From positions 62,001 to 126,000 of the forward strand of contig CAUZXS010002472.1 of NCBI GenBank assembly GCA_963585895.1: 64,000 nt of DNA, read 5' to 3'. The first letter of the stretch is position 1. Every line of letters starts with the position of its first letter. Source of the DNA: Sepioteuthis lessoniana (lineage: Eukaryota; Mollusca; Cephalopoda; Myopsida; Loliginidae). Positions 44,284 through 54,384 of this stretch are shown in pieces. The notes below the pieces were generated by a model, which was not told the DNA's origin, made no database searches, and saw only the letters and a program-made list of their open reading frames with translations. The position numbers were made by a program, and so were the translations under genes.

Positions 44284-45924
44284 CCACAAGATGCACAACC
44301 ACCCTAAACTTACATTAAATAACACTGAAATACCCATAACAGATGAACATAAATTCCTTGGCATTATCTTTGACTCTAAATTATCCTTTATCCCACATAT
44401 AAAAAAGCTAAGAATAAAATGCAATCAAGCCATGCAACTATTGAGAGCCATAGCCCACACAGACTGGGGTGCTGATAGAAAGACACTTATCAAGCTATAT
44501 AGATCTCTAATAAGATCAAAACTTGACTATGGCTGCTTCATATACGGAGCAGCCAGAAAATCCTACTTACAACGACTGGAAACAATACACCACCAAGGAC
44601 TTCGCCTTACTTTAGGAGCCTTTAATACTTCCCCAAAGGAAAGTCTATACATAGAAGCAAACGAACCCCCTCTCTATTTAAGAAGACAAAAATTAGCACT
44701 ACAGTACTACATCAAACTCATCTCCTGTCCACAAAATCCTGCTTATGACTATACCGCCAAAACAAAATATGAAAACCTGTATCAAAATAACCCAAAAAAA
44801 ATCAGACCTTTTAGCTTAAGAATAAGTGACCTCCTCAACGAAATCAAAATCAACACTAAAATAGTACACCATACCATACTCTCCAAAACGGCACCATGGA
44901 CCATAAGGCAACCAACTATAAACTTAGAACTGGCTAAGTTACCCAAAATAAAAACACACCCCATCACTTATCAAGAGAAACTCATAAAAATACAAAATAA
45001 GTTCCCAGATCACTATCACATCTATACAGACGGATCCAAACAAGGAAAAAAAGTAGGCTGTGCTGCTATTTCTCAAAAAAAAAGAAACCCTAAAACGCCT
45101 ACCTAATGAAGCTTCAATTTACAGTGCAGAAACCACAGCCATTGATCTCGCTATGAATATCATAGCAGATCATAAAGCTTCCAAATTTATCATATACATA
45201 GACTCCAAATCAGTCCTGCTAGCACTACAGAACAGAGATACATCATCCCCCTTGATTACAAAGCTCTTAAACAAACTAAACTCCCTCTCTAAAAATAATA
45301 GCATCATATTCACCTGGATACCAAGTCACATTGGCATCCAAGGAAATGAAAAAGCAGACAAAGCTGCAAAAAAAGCTCTTCAAATTGATATGTGCAAATC
45401 AAAAATCCCATATACAGATCTAAAACCAACCATAAAGAAATTTATATCAGACAAATGGCAGAAATCATGGGACAATCAGACCCAAAACAAACTCCATGAA
45501 ATACAAGAAGCTATCGGAGAGTGGCCAACAGGCTACAGAAGTAACAGAAGAGAAGAAGTAATACTTGCCAGATTGCGTATTGGGCACACCCACATTACTC
45601 ATTCACACCTGTTAAAAGGGGAGGATGCCCCAGTGTGCCCATCATGCAAAGTACAACTCACAACCAAACATATCCTTCTAAATTGTAACAACCTTAAACA
45701 TATCCGCACTAAATACTATCAAGCAAGAAACCTGAGGGACATCTTTAAGAATACAAACCCTGAAAACATTTTTAATTTTCTAAAAAAAAGCAACTTTTTC
45801 AGTAAGATATAACCAAACATCTCTATAGAACCGCTATTTTAATGACTGAAATTAAAAATAACCTTTTTGGCATTAAATGACCCACAGGGGTTGATATGCC
45901 GTTAAACAAAACTCAAACTCAAAC
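44284..45924 (+). pseudogene. I-type LINE copy 2, 5'-truncated, with 14-bp target duplication
   Basis: TCCAAATTGATTTG is present at 44270-44283 and again at 45925-45938, bracketing 1641 bp. The insert starts inside ORF2 after the reverse-transcriptase palm (HKFLGIIFDSKLSF, RSKLDYGCFIYGAARKSYL). It continues through RNase H, with D in HIYTDGSK, E in YSAETTAIDLA, D in IIYIDSKS and D in NEKADKAAKKAL, and ends with the cysteine motif CPSCKVQLTTKHILLNC. One frameshift in an A-run near 45080 splits the frame (44276-45106 and 45060-45812). The 3' end has the hairpin tail and a CTCAAA-type run. 5' truncation is the usual outcome of target-primed reverse transcription. Confidence 0.93.
45869..45900 (+). 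repeat. LINE copy 2 3' hairpin
   Basis: GGCATTAAATGACCCACAGG then GGTTGATATGCC. Outer stem GGCAT/ATGCC, inner stem ACCC/GGGT. It lies 22 bp before the LINE end defined by the target duplication. Confidence 0.85.
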
Positions 45925-45938
45925 TCCAAATTGATTTG

Positions 45939-46443
45939 GTTTCAATGTTGTAAAATAGTTAATGAAATGTTCAACATCAGTGATATCTTTAAATTTTTGA
46001 TGATATAAGGAATACTGACTTAAACAAAACAAATCATAATTTAATTATGACAAGTCTGATGAATATTTGAGGAAGAATTCGCCATCTCAATTCCATTAGG
46101 ATAATTTAGAGTTGTTGGTTGGTTGTACAGCTTATCATACCATGTTGGGTTATTTAATAATGAAGTCATTTTAATAATTATGGTCTCCAATTATTTATCT
46201 ATTTATTTTTTTCATCATACAACATGTGAAAGCATGTGTGATACCCTGCCCTCATCAGCAGTCAACCAGGGGTGATAACACAGTTTCGAGAGCTCAAGGC
46301 GGTACTGCCACTCCTGGCACTACCAAGGAGCTTTTGCCATTGAACAGGGTATTTAAAAGAATTATATGCCAGATCAACTAAAAGGAGAAATTACATTATA
46401 CGTTCATCTTTATTTTTAGTGGAGTTTGTGATTTTTAAAAACG
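45939..46443. other. No gene; possible degraded SINE-1
   Basis: 46110-46165 has a decayed minus-strand tail (GGTTGGTTGT, then GGGTTATTTAAT). 46240-46350 has mixed-composition sequence without identity. Confidence 0.4.
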
Positions 46444-47093
46444 TGTGGGGTTTTAAAGGTTTTTCGCGTCGAGGTCACCAATGTGGAATTTGAAGGCTTT
46501 TTGCGTCAAGGTCACCAATGTGGGGTTTGAAGGCTTTTAGGAGGTCAGGGGCTAAGGGCAAGACTGTGTTGGCGTAAGATATCTGACTCCATATTTTGGT
46601 TATATTATTTTACCCCACGTTGACTGGCTGGCACAATGCCTTGCCTAAAGAAAGTCCAAAAGAAATATACAAAAAGAAAAAGATAGAAACAGATAAGAGA
46701 CGAAAACATTTCTTCCATACTTTCCTTTATTTACTTGGTGAATGGACTAACCAATGCTACGTCCCAAGACGTAGCGTGGTGCCCAAAACACCAGACAGTA
46801 AAATCGGTGTTGTCGGTTCGACGTCACTACCCGAAAAAGAGGTCGGTTCACAGAAAACCTGAGTATTTATCTCTCTTCACCGGCTCCAAATTCGCCACTC
46901 CAAAATCCTTCTAATTTTGGCGCGACCGCTTCCCATTGGCTACTTTACTCTTTATTATTTTTCTATTTTCTGATTTTAACCAGATGGATACGTGGAGCTT
47001 TATGCGTGGCAACGCGTTTATACATTTTGTATCTGGCAGCCGACGAGTCAATATCCGGTTGGGAGTTTTACTGTTAATTCCTAAATCCCCACA
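46444..47093. mobile_element. LTR related to 53493-54179
   Basis: Ends TGTGGGG and CCCCACA. It matches the 53.5-kb LTR in order (TATCTGACTC, GGAACAGATAAGAGA-type and CCAATGCTACGTCCCAAGAC blocks). It contains a direct repeat of a unit with GCGTCRAGGTCACCAATGTG (46468-46545, period about 38 bp). The surrounding bases extend the inverted termini to AAACGTGTGGGG and CCCCACACGTTT, so an exact target duplication cannot be read. It adjoins the 3' side of the RLE-type LINE. Confidence 0.65.
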
Positions 47094-47190
47094 CGTTTAC
47101 TTTTGGCCATTGATGTCATTACACACTTGCAGAAACCATTTCTTGATGTTACGTAATCACACAGGAATGGTGGTTCTGTGTGCATTTCAT

Positions 47191-47733
47191 TCATGCCGAA
47201 GACTTTTTGCTCTCGACCAAATCAAACTTGATGCATATTGCACCCTGGTCTGAAGACGATATGAGGCAACTTTCAAACTGCGGCCAGTGATTTCTATTTT
47301 TTGAAAGAAACGAAATCACCAAGTGTCCTAGGAAACCATGACAACCAGCCTCGAAAGGAATCACATGGCATATCCAACCCTTTTCCATGCAGTCGGTATG
47401 CAGTGTCTTATGTCGATTTTTTTTCCCGCTTTCTTCCCAAGGGACAGTCAATTCTATGAGGAAGACACTCCTCTTTGAATCAGACCACACTACAATGTCT
47501 GGCCGCTTTTCTGTTTGAATAATGTGAAATGGAAATTGTTGAGATGTTTTGAGATCCACTGAAACTTTCCAGTCACTAGCTCCATTCAGTAGCTTCATAT
47601 TGGAATTTTTTTGTTTCCTCACAGGGCATTCACCTTCTTTGTGAAACTGAATTATGGGTTCCTTGGCTGTATCAGGTTGCTGGTTTGCTGTCTCACATTG
47701 TGCTCTTAACAACTCTGTGACCACCTCTAACAC
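47191..47733 (-). pseudogene. RLE LINE: restriction-like endonuclease domain
   Basis: 180 codons. The core reads RPDIVVWSDSKRSVFLIELT followed by VPWEES, fitting the PD..(D/E)..X-K/T active-site arrangement of the restriction-like fold, and then KGWICHVIPFEAGCHGFLG, a conserved closing block of this family. In relatives this domain nicks target DNA to start reverse transcription. This part is still open over its whole length. The first codons before MLEVVTEL are probably frame-shifted from the CCHC region. Confidence 0.85.
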
Positions 47734-47742
47734 CTTGTTATG

Positions 47743-47925
47743 TCACCATGTGTACATCGGAAGCGATTGTGGACATGCAGATAGTTCATGGTGCAAGGTA
47801 CCCCGATCACTTTTACACAAAAAGCATTGATCTGAATTGGTATATCCCCATAATTTTAGGTTGGTCGCGTTTGGTAAGAGATCATATGTAGAGTGAAGAA
47901 GGAATGATATCGCCAGTGGTTCCAT
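47743..47925 (-). pseudogene. RLE LINE: CCHC zinc motif
   Basis: CFLCKSDRGTLHHELSACP has the C-x2-C-x7/8-H-x4-C spacing that precedes the endonuclease in R2-supergroup proteins. LLHSTYDLLPNATNLKLWG upstream is also typical of this family. The frame ends at a stop a few codons before the endonuclease frame. Confidence 0.8.
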
Positions 47926-48021
47926 TGCAATTAAGGATTTTCATGATAATTTAATTAGTTTGATATCATTCCATTTTGTCCAAGCACATTGTTTGGCCTG
48001 AGTAACAGCAGTGGCTGTTCT

Positions 48022-48592
48022 TTACTCCTCCTCAAACATCCTGACTTCATCACTCAATATGTCGCTTTTTCCCTTTGGGCCCACTTTGGAGAATACCTTC
48101 TTGTTCGTGCTACCCAGCCCAGATCGATAGGTTTGAGTAACGCCTATGATGTTTTTGATTCGTAGGCTGCATTCCACCTCCTGGGTAGCATTAATGGCTG
48201 ACCACTTCATACCTGATTTTATTTCTGGATACGCCTTCTGAAAGATCTTGTGGGTTGAGTCCTTCATCATCATGTGAAGGTGTACTTTCCCCATTTTGAA
48301 TTCTTCTACAAGTGAAGATATTGTGCGCTGTAGGTTTCCAGAATTGGTATATAAACCTACTTTTGAAAAACAAGGAGGAAGGCTGAGCTGCTCACGCAGG
48401 TATTTGCGCTATCTCGTGTTGAGCGGATTCAACAGTATGGCAACAATCTCATACATCTGTAAGGGCCACAAAAGACGGGATAGCAGACCATGTTGGTAAC
48501 ACCAACCCTTTATCTTTCTGGGTAGACGAGTTTTGTCAATTGATCTAATACCCTTCAAGGCTACTTTCTGGACCTCATACCCCTATGACGAT
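48022..48592 (-). pseudogene. RLE LINE: post-polymerase region
   Basis: Two overlapping frames (48022-48294 and 48191-48373) supply the sequence after the polymerase thumb, with KVHLHMMMKDSTHKIFQKAY and IIGVTQTYRSGLG blocks. The part nearest 48592 adjoins the SINE-1 insertion, beyond which the thumb resumes at 48809. Confidence 0.7.
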
Positions 48593-48796
48593 TGGACTGC
48601 GGAATCGTAGTATGCGAGTTCGTACTCCAGTCGTGCTATTACATTCACTTTCGGGAAAATACCCTTGGTAAAGGTATGAACCCCATTATCCTCCTAGCTA
48701 TGGGTTAAATAGTACCACTACTGTTGTTCTTGGAGAATGGCTTTGGCATTAAATAACCTATAAAAGGTTGATATGCCATTAAACAAAGAAACCAAA
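48593..48796 (+). mobile_element. SINE-1 copy inside the RLE LINE, 12-bp target duplication
   Basis: CCCTATGACGAT stands at 48581-48592 and 48797-48808. The copy is truncated at the 5' end (starts TGGACTGCGG, so no A box) but keeps the B box (GAGTTCGTACTCC). Its body has GGTATGAACCCCATTATCC and GCTATGGGTTAAATAGTACC, and a complete hairpin tail with an ACAAAGAAACCAAA end. It must be younger than the LINE it interrupts. Confidence 0.93.
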
Positions 48797-48955
48797 CCCT
48801 ATGACGATCAGTCAGTGGGATTGAATAAAGATGTTTGAGACTCTTTACTGGCTTCTCTCTGACTGTTAGGATTGCATCACCCCCAATTTTGAAATGGATC
48901 TCCCTAACAGATCCTCTGACTAATGATAGGCTTCAACTTTTCTTTGGCTTAGCCC

Positions 48956-49879
48956 TCATTCTCGCCCAGTGAAAAGGTTATAATACCTTTGTAGTAAGCC
49001 ATCGGCAGTGATTTTGGACGGGAGTAGAATGGTGATGTCATCCATAAAAGCTCTTGAAGGAGGGAGTGTCAGATGTTCATTTTTCATGACTCCTTTCGAC
49101 ATATTTGCTGCACCATGTGATATGAGTTCTATGGCCAGAATGAAAAGAAGACTTGACATCATGATGCTGATGTCAAGTCCCTGCCACTTGGTGGTATAAT
49201 CTTTAACGGTAAATTTCATGAAGGCTGAATTGAAGTATTTCATTATGATTTCTTCAACCTTGCTAGGGAAGTTGAAAAAATTGAGGGCCATTCAGATTAA
49301 GTGGTGCAGTACTGAACCATATACATTAGCAAGATCAAGCCAGATTATGTGTAGTTCTGTTTGGTCCCTTATGGCTGAGAGTATCAAGTTCCATATCATT
49401 TGTGAATGTTCCAGACATCCAGGGAATCCAAGTATCCCAGGCTTCAAGACAGATGTATTTATATAATGATTACTTATCAGAAAGTTTGTTATGCAGTGAG
49501 CAAGAACTCCAAAAAATATTTTCCGCTCTACATTAAGGAGAGATACTGGGCGAAAATTTGTGATACCTCTTGACTGCATTTCCTTTGGTATCCAAATACC
49601 ATCAGTCAGACACCATTCCTATGGTACAATACCCTTCTTCCAAACCTGCTGAAGGAAGACAGTGAGTTTCCTGAGGACACATGGGCAGTTTTGATATAAT
49701 TTGTATAGTATCCCATTCATGCCCAGGGAACTACCTGCGTGGGCCTTATGGATGAAATCTCGGACTTCTTTCAGTTTTATCCTATCATCAGACATTACTG
49801 TTGGATCTTGAGCTTTTGGTAAGTCTCTTAGAGGAAGTATTGGGATACTATTTAAATCATCTGAGTATGTCATCCTCAA
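48956..49879 (-). pseudogene. RLE LINE: reverse transcriptase
   Basis: Fingers: VRDFIHKAHAGSSLGMNGIL and KLYQNCPCVLRKLTVF. Palm: ITNFRPVSLLNVERKIFFG, IIWLDLANVYGSVLHHLI (motif A), TKWQGLDISIMMSSLLFILA (motif B) and RAFMDDITILLPS (motif C, FMDD). The frames 49292-49579 and 48956-49291 are contiguous and in register, separated by one stop codon. 49580-49618 contains another break. Confidence 0.88.
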
Positions 49880-50157
49880 GTTCCTCCTTCAGTACATCAA
49901 GCTTGCCACTCTCTGATTCCACAAAAAATTTTTTTGCAAAAACATAAGGATTTGTGTAGAATGATCTCCGAGTCTGACGCTTGTTCTTTCGGTGTTTTCT
50001 CTGATTTTCACTTGGAGATCACCAAAATCCTTTTTTGAATATCATTTAGGATATTCTGAAGTTCCATCCTCTCGTGAATTGGGGCTTCTTTTAATCAGCC
50101 CTTCAGCATTCTCTGTTCCAATCTTAACTCTCCTTTCTGTATCTGTCAGCTATTCGG

Positions 50158-50560
50158 TCATTTTTCTTCAGTTTTATCTTTTTTATGCATTACTGCACCA
50201 AACCACTCCAGACATATATATATAATTCTGCAGAAAGATGTCATTTGTTGATCAATGGGACCCTTAAGATGGGTGGTGAGCAAAAAAGAAAGCTCCTGGT
50301 CTAAGTTTGTCCAAGTAGCTGTCTGATTACCCTTGGGCCACTGAATTCTTGGCTTGCTAGGAATGTCTCCAGGACACTGTCTCTCAGCAATGGGCTCCTG
50401 AACACTGTGGGAGTGTTCCTGATTCATAAGACCATCATTCAATTGACATTCTTCAATAGGAGATTTACATCATTTGCACCAGTGTGCCTTGTGGATTCGT
50501 AACCCTCACAAGCTGTTAAATTCTCTGCTACAATCACATGTTGTATCTTCATAATCATTT
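50158..50560 (-). pseudogene. RLE LINE: N-terminal region with zinc-finger relic
   Basis: At about 50476-50545 the minus strand reads TCDCSREFNSL, a stop, GLRIHKAHW, which fits a C2H2 finger (C-x-C...H-x3-H) with one stop inside. The frame at 50158-50442 then gives PRIQWPKGNQTATWTNLDQE, the linker block common upstream of the polymerase in this family. The 5' limit of the element was not found. Confidence 0.7.
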
Positions 50561-50784
50561 CAAACAGGTTAATACTTTATATTTAATTGTAGCATTAATG
50601 TTTTTGTGAGGAAATGTATAATTGACTGATTTTAATTGTATGTCAAACTGTCTAGGGGTAGTTTTTACCTAAGGGTTAGGGAATTGCATTCCTTAAACAT
50701 TCATATTTACATTTTTGTGTAGTTGTTTCTTAAGAGGTTTTTTCTTTGCACATGGTCCAATTGAATACAAATAATGATTTTCAA

Positions 50785-51003
50785 ACAAATCTATTTGACC
50801 CATAGATGGGAACTTAGCAGGTATTACCACTCAAGATCAGAGTGGATCTGGGAGTAATGATAATGAAGGGTTACTCTGCATTCTCCAGATCTTCACAACT
50901 AGAGCCTCACCATCACATTCAGTTTAGTGTCATACACAGGACATCTCATTTTGGAGGGAGTTTTAACCCTCTACAGGGGATATAGTTTGCATATTCTATG
51001 CTG
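50785..51003 (-). mobile_element. Partial Rep-L copy
   Basis: Body and part of the head on the minus strand (complements of CAGATTTGTTTG, GATCCACTCTGATCTTGAGT and CCTCTACAGGGG). No tail. Confidence 0.7.
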
Positions 51004-51069
51004 TACTACAGTGTGTAAGAGCAAATGTTGTACAAGATCAGTTTAATCTATAAATGAGAGACTAACAGG

Positions 51070-51757
51070 TATATACCAACTGTATCTCTGCAGAGGGGTA
51101 AGACACCCCCAACAAGTGTCCTGGATATGACGCTAAACAATCTGATGATTAGGCTCCACTTATGCTGGAGCTTTGGGGAATGCAGAGTACCCCTTCATTG
51201 CATCGCTTCCAGGTCTACTCTTGCCTTGAGTGTTAGCTCCAGAAAGAGTCCTATCTATGGGTCAAATAGAACTGTGAGATATCTAAACTGTGTGTGAACA
51301 AATCACTTAACAAATGACTGATTTTGAATTGAATTATTGGTGATACATAGGATGCTTGGAACCATTTCACTGTGTGCTTATGAATGAGTAATGTTGAATA
51401 AAATAATTAGTGTTAAATAGCAATACTTGTAACCATTTCACTGAATGAAAAGAAATTATTAATATTGAATAGAATTGTGTTAGATAGCAATAATTGAAAT
51501 CATTCAACTATGTGGAAACAATAGCAATACTAGTGCATGAACAAATTAGTTCTAACTCATTTGAAAATGAAATTACTGACAAACTAACCTCTTAGATATT
51601 ATGTATAGCAATACTTGAAATCTGTATGCAAAAAAAAATTAGTTCAATTGTTATCAACAAAATGTGTTTACAAATCATATATATATTATATGTATAAACA
51701 GGATTTGGTTTTAAATAACCTACAATGGTTGATATACCATCTAACCAAACCAAACAG
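51070..51757 (+). mobile_element. Rep-L copy, long form
   Basis: It begins within the head (AACTGTATCTCTGCAGAGGG). The body runs to about 51270, five modules of the TGTGTGAACAAATCACTTAA type follow at 51285-51680, and the tail is at 51690-51757 with an ACCAAACCAAACAGG end. The outer stem is altered to GGTTT/ATACC. Confidence 0.85.
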
Positions 51758-52160
51758 GTACTTTCTCTCTAGGTTCGACCTTGTTAAAATAGTAATGAAA
51801 GAGTGACTATATACTCACCAGTGCTCCAGAACTGGACCCTCAACAGTTAAGTATCATACTAAGAATACTATTTTGGATCAGTGATGGAATGTATGGATGA
51901 GCATTTTTATTGAGTAGTATGATTTTCTGATTCCTTTGTCTTGTAAAAAGCCATTTTTCCTTCAATTGAAGAACTCACACTTTGAATGTGTGAACAATAC
52001 TATTTTTTCAGTTTCAGCAATTTGTAATTAAATAGATTTTTCTATTCCCACTAAATATGCAGGAATAATTTTTTTTCCCCCCAAGAATTAGGTTTTGCTA
52101 TTGATTGGCACCAAATCTTTTAATTCATATTGATTGATTGATTTTACATCAAACTAATAA
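51758..52160. other. No gene recognised
   Basis: AT-rich sequence without a recognisable feature. Confidence 0.5.
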
Positions 52161-52851
52161 TGTTGTATTTTGACCTTCGACCTGGCCGAAAATGCCATTC
52201 AGAGTGATGCACCGGAAGGAAGTGACACATTCTAATGGCAGTTATGAGAGGAAATCGCGTGGGTGGAAATTGGCTGATGAAATGGGACGAGGTAAAAAAA
52301 TTCCCATGGTACACTCATGGACTGATGCACCGGAAGAGAGTGACCTGTGAACTGCATGACAGTTATTTCCACTTGATGACGATCCAACATGCGATTCCAA
52401 AAATCGAGTAGGCGACTGAGTGGGCGTTGAACTAGTATATAACTCCGTCAAGACAGAAGTCAGAGAGTTGAGTTAGAGATCGAACAGAGTTATAGACGAG
52501 ATCTGGTAAGGAAAGCCACACCAGGCCGAAGGGGCTCGGGGCCCCCGATTGAGTTGGGGTCCAGAGAAGATGCTGATAAGATGCAGTAAAGAAAGCCATC
52601 ATCCAGCAGAGTGGGCCTCTGGGCCTCCGGTTGAGCAGTCCTGGAGAACAAGAAAGACACAACGCTGACGGCCATAAGAGTGTGGTCAAAATATTACAGT
52701 TTATGTTCGGTCTCCAGCTCCCTCTCACAGTAAAACCTTGAATAACCTTTTCGAACCCTTACAATAAAGTGAGAGGTATATTTGTTAAAGAAGTCTTCGT
52801 TCGTCTGTTTAATTATTGTGTTGTTATGATGCTGTAGATGACGATATAACA
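52161..52851 (+). mobile_element. Solo LTR (691 bp), distinct family
   Basis: It starts TGTTGTATTTTGACC and ends GACGATATAACA. ATAA is duplicated at 52157-52160 and 52852-52855. On the plus strand a TATA element (AGTATATAACTCCGTC, about 52434) lies in the middle and a polyadenylation signal (ACAATAAAGTG, about 52764) near the end, the usual U3-R-U5 order. A GATGCACCGGAAG block occurs twice (52207 and 52326). Chance frames inside it are not genes. No second copy lies in the window. Confidence 0.85.
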
Positions 52852-52905
52852 ATAATACAGCATATCTGGATTCTACTTTCAGTGGTCAGGGTTCAAACCT
52901 TGCCG

Positions 52906-52910
<5 letters not shown>

Positions 52911-52936
<26 letters not shown>

Positions 52937-52937
52937 A
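52911..52937. repeat. (TA)n microsatellite
   Basis: An uninterrupted alternating TA run. Confidence 0.95.
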
Positions 52938-53039
52938 TTTGAATTTTGATATATTCAAATATAGATTATGAAAGGTTGTATTATGACAACCTTTCTTCTT
53001 ACATTTGACTCTGTGGCTAGATTAAGTGTGATTGATCAA

Positions 53040-53390
53040 TTTTAATGGCATATAATCCTGTCTGGGTTTAGTTTATGCTTAAAGGTTAGGGAATTATGTT
53101 CATGGTATATTTATATTTACATGTTGTTGGTGTACTTGTTTCTTTAGAGATTTTTGCTCACAGTTATGATATCAAGTATTCTTATCTAATGCAAATAATT
53201 TGCACTCAGTTGTGTGGCTTCAAACACTCCTATATAATACTAATGATTTGTATGATTTTGAGTAACCAATTTTTATTTAATAATGAACATTTGTTTGCAC
53301 ACAGTTATATGGTTTCAAGTAACTCATCCAATTTAATAATAATGATCATTAGTTTGTATGGTTTTATGGTTTCAAGTGTTTCTATCTAAT
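53040..53390 (-). repeat. Rep-L-type module array
   Basis: Units with CACAGTTATATGGTTTCAAG and TATTCTTATCTAATGCAAAT recur with a spacing of about 60-75 bp on the minus-oriented reading of the Rep-L tail. There is no head or hairpin. Confidence 0.6.
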
Positions 53391-53394
53391 ATGA

Positions 53395-54275
53395 ACGAGT
53401 CGTCTTTGTGGCTTGGTGGCTAACATGCTGGACTAAAACTCTTGGGGAAGGCATGAACCCCATTATCCCCTCAGCTATGGGTTAAATAGTATTATGGGGG
53501 TCTGACAGAGGTCAGGGTAAGCTGTGTCACCATTTTTTATCTGACTCTATTCTGAGGTTATTCTATTTTTATCCCTTTGTTTTGTTGATATAACTCCTTG
53601 AACAAGAAGGCCCAAAAAGAATTATATGAAAGAAGATAGCAACAGATAGGAGATGAAGATGTTTTTTTTTTTTTCTTTATCTCCTGGGTTCAACAACCAT
53701 TCAACAGGTAAGGGAATTTTCCTGAAATGGTTGAATCCCCGAATCAAGGTGTTTAAAAATACGTTAATCGTTTCTTAGTATAAATGTATCCTCATTTGTT
53801 ATTTTAAAGCTTTAACAACGTGTTTGTCACTTTTGGGAGTTTGTCTAAGTCCAGTGTTTTAGTTTGTAGTTTGATAGGTCCATTTCATAGCTTTTTATAT
53901 TTTGGCATACTGTTAACCGGGACGGTTGCCACTAGTGAAAGGGCTAGCCAACGCATCATCCAAAGACGAACACATAGTGTCCTCCACCAGTTAGCAAGGT
54001 GTTGTCACTCTGCTGGTCACTGCTGAAAGAGAAATGAGCTTCCTTCTTTTGTTGGGAGGTCCCTTTTTCTTTACACATGCGTCACCCCTTTTTCCTGTTA
54101 GAGACCTCTGGGAGTTTCTGCATATTTTAATAATTTTCTTTTTTAATTCAATTTAAATTTTTTTTATTTATTCCCTACAGTATAACTATTGTTCTCCTAC
54201 AAGGATGGCTTTGGCATTAAATAGCTCAGAAAGGTTGATATGCCATTAAACAAAGAAATCCAACCAAACCATCTA
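53395..54275 (+). mobile_element. SINE-1 copy split by an LTR
   Basis: The 5' part (53395-53492) has an A-box-like GTGGCTTGGTGGCTAACATG and the body up to GGTTAAATAGTAT. The 3' part (54184-54275) resumes with AACTATTGTTCTCCTACAAGG and the hairpin tail. Removing 53493-54183 restores the normal SINE-1 order, which proves the nesting. Confidence 0.9.
53493..54179. mobile_element. Solo LTR (687 bp) inside a SINE-1
   Basis: GTAT at 53489-53492 is repeated at 54180-54183. The left end is TATGGGGGTCTG, where TG has probably mutated to TA, and the right end ATTCCCTACA. It shares a sequence order with 46444-47093. A T-run at about 53661-53674 and TATTTATT-type AT-rich sequence near the end are present. 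Confidence 0.85.
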
Positions 54276-54384
54276 ATAATTAATACACAATTATATGATT
54301 TGAAGTGACTGTTTTTATGTATTTGTATACAGTTGTTTTTTTATGTATTTGTATACTGTTGTTTTTTTTTTGCATTCCTATCCA

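Larger units (their letters stand above)
47191..50560 (-). mobile_element. RLE-type (R2-supergroup) LINE, nearly full-length, decayed
   Basis: One minus-strand element encodes, in order, a C2H2-type zinc finger, a linker with an IQWPKGNQ-like block, a reverse transcriptase with FMDD, a post-polymerase region, a CCHC motif and a PD-(D/E)XK-like endonuclease. This single-ORF order is that of the R2 supergroup (R2, R4, NeSL, Hero and relatives), unlike the I-type LINEs in this window, which have an N-terminal APE endonuclease. Frameshifts and stops divide it into at least seven frames. A SINE-1 copy splits the post-polymerase part. Clade placement, perhaps Hero-like, is tentative. Confidence 0.85.

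Noticed and set aside
46936..47253. 105-codon plus-strand open frame
   Set aside because: It crosses the end of an LTR and the 3' end of the minus-strand endonuclease gene; it is a shadow frame.
52432..52728. 98-codon minus-strand frame in GC-richer DNA
   Set aside because: It lies entirely inside a solo LTR defined by a 4-bp duplication.
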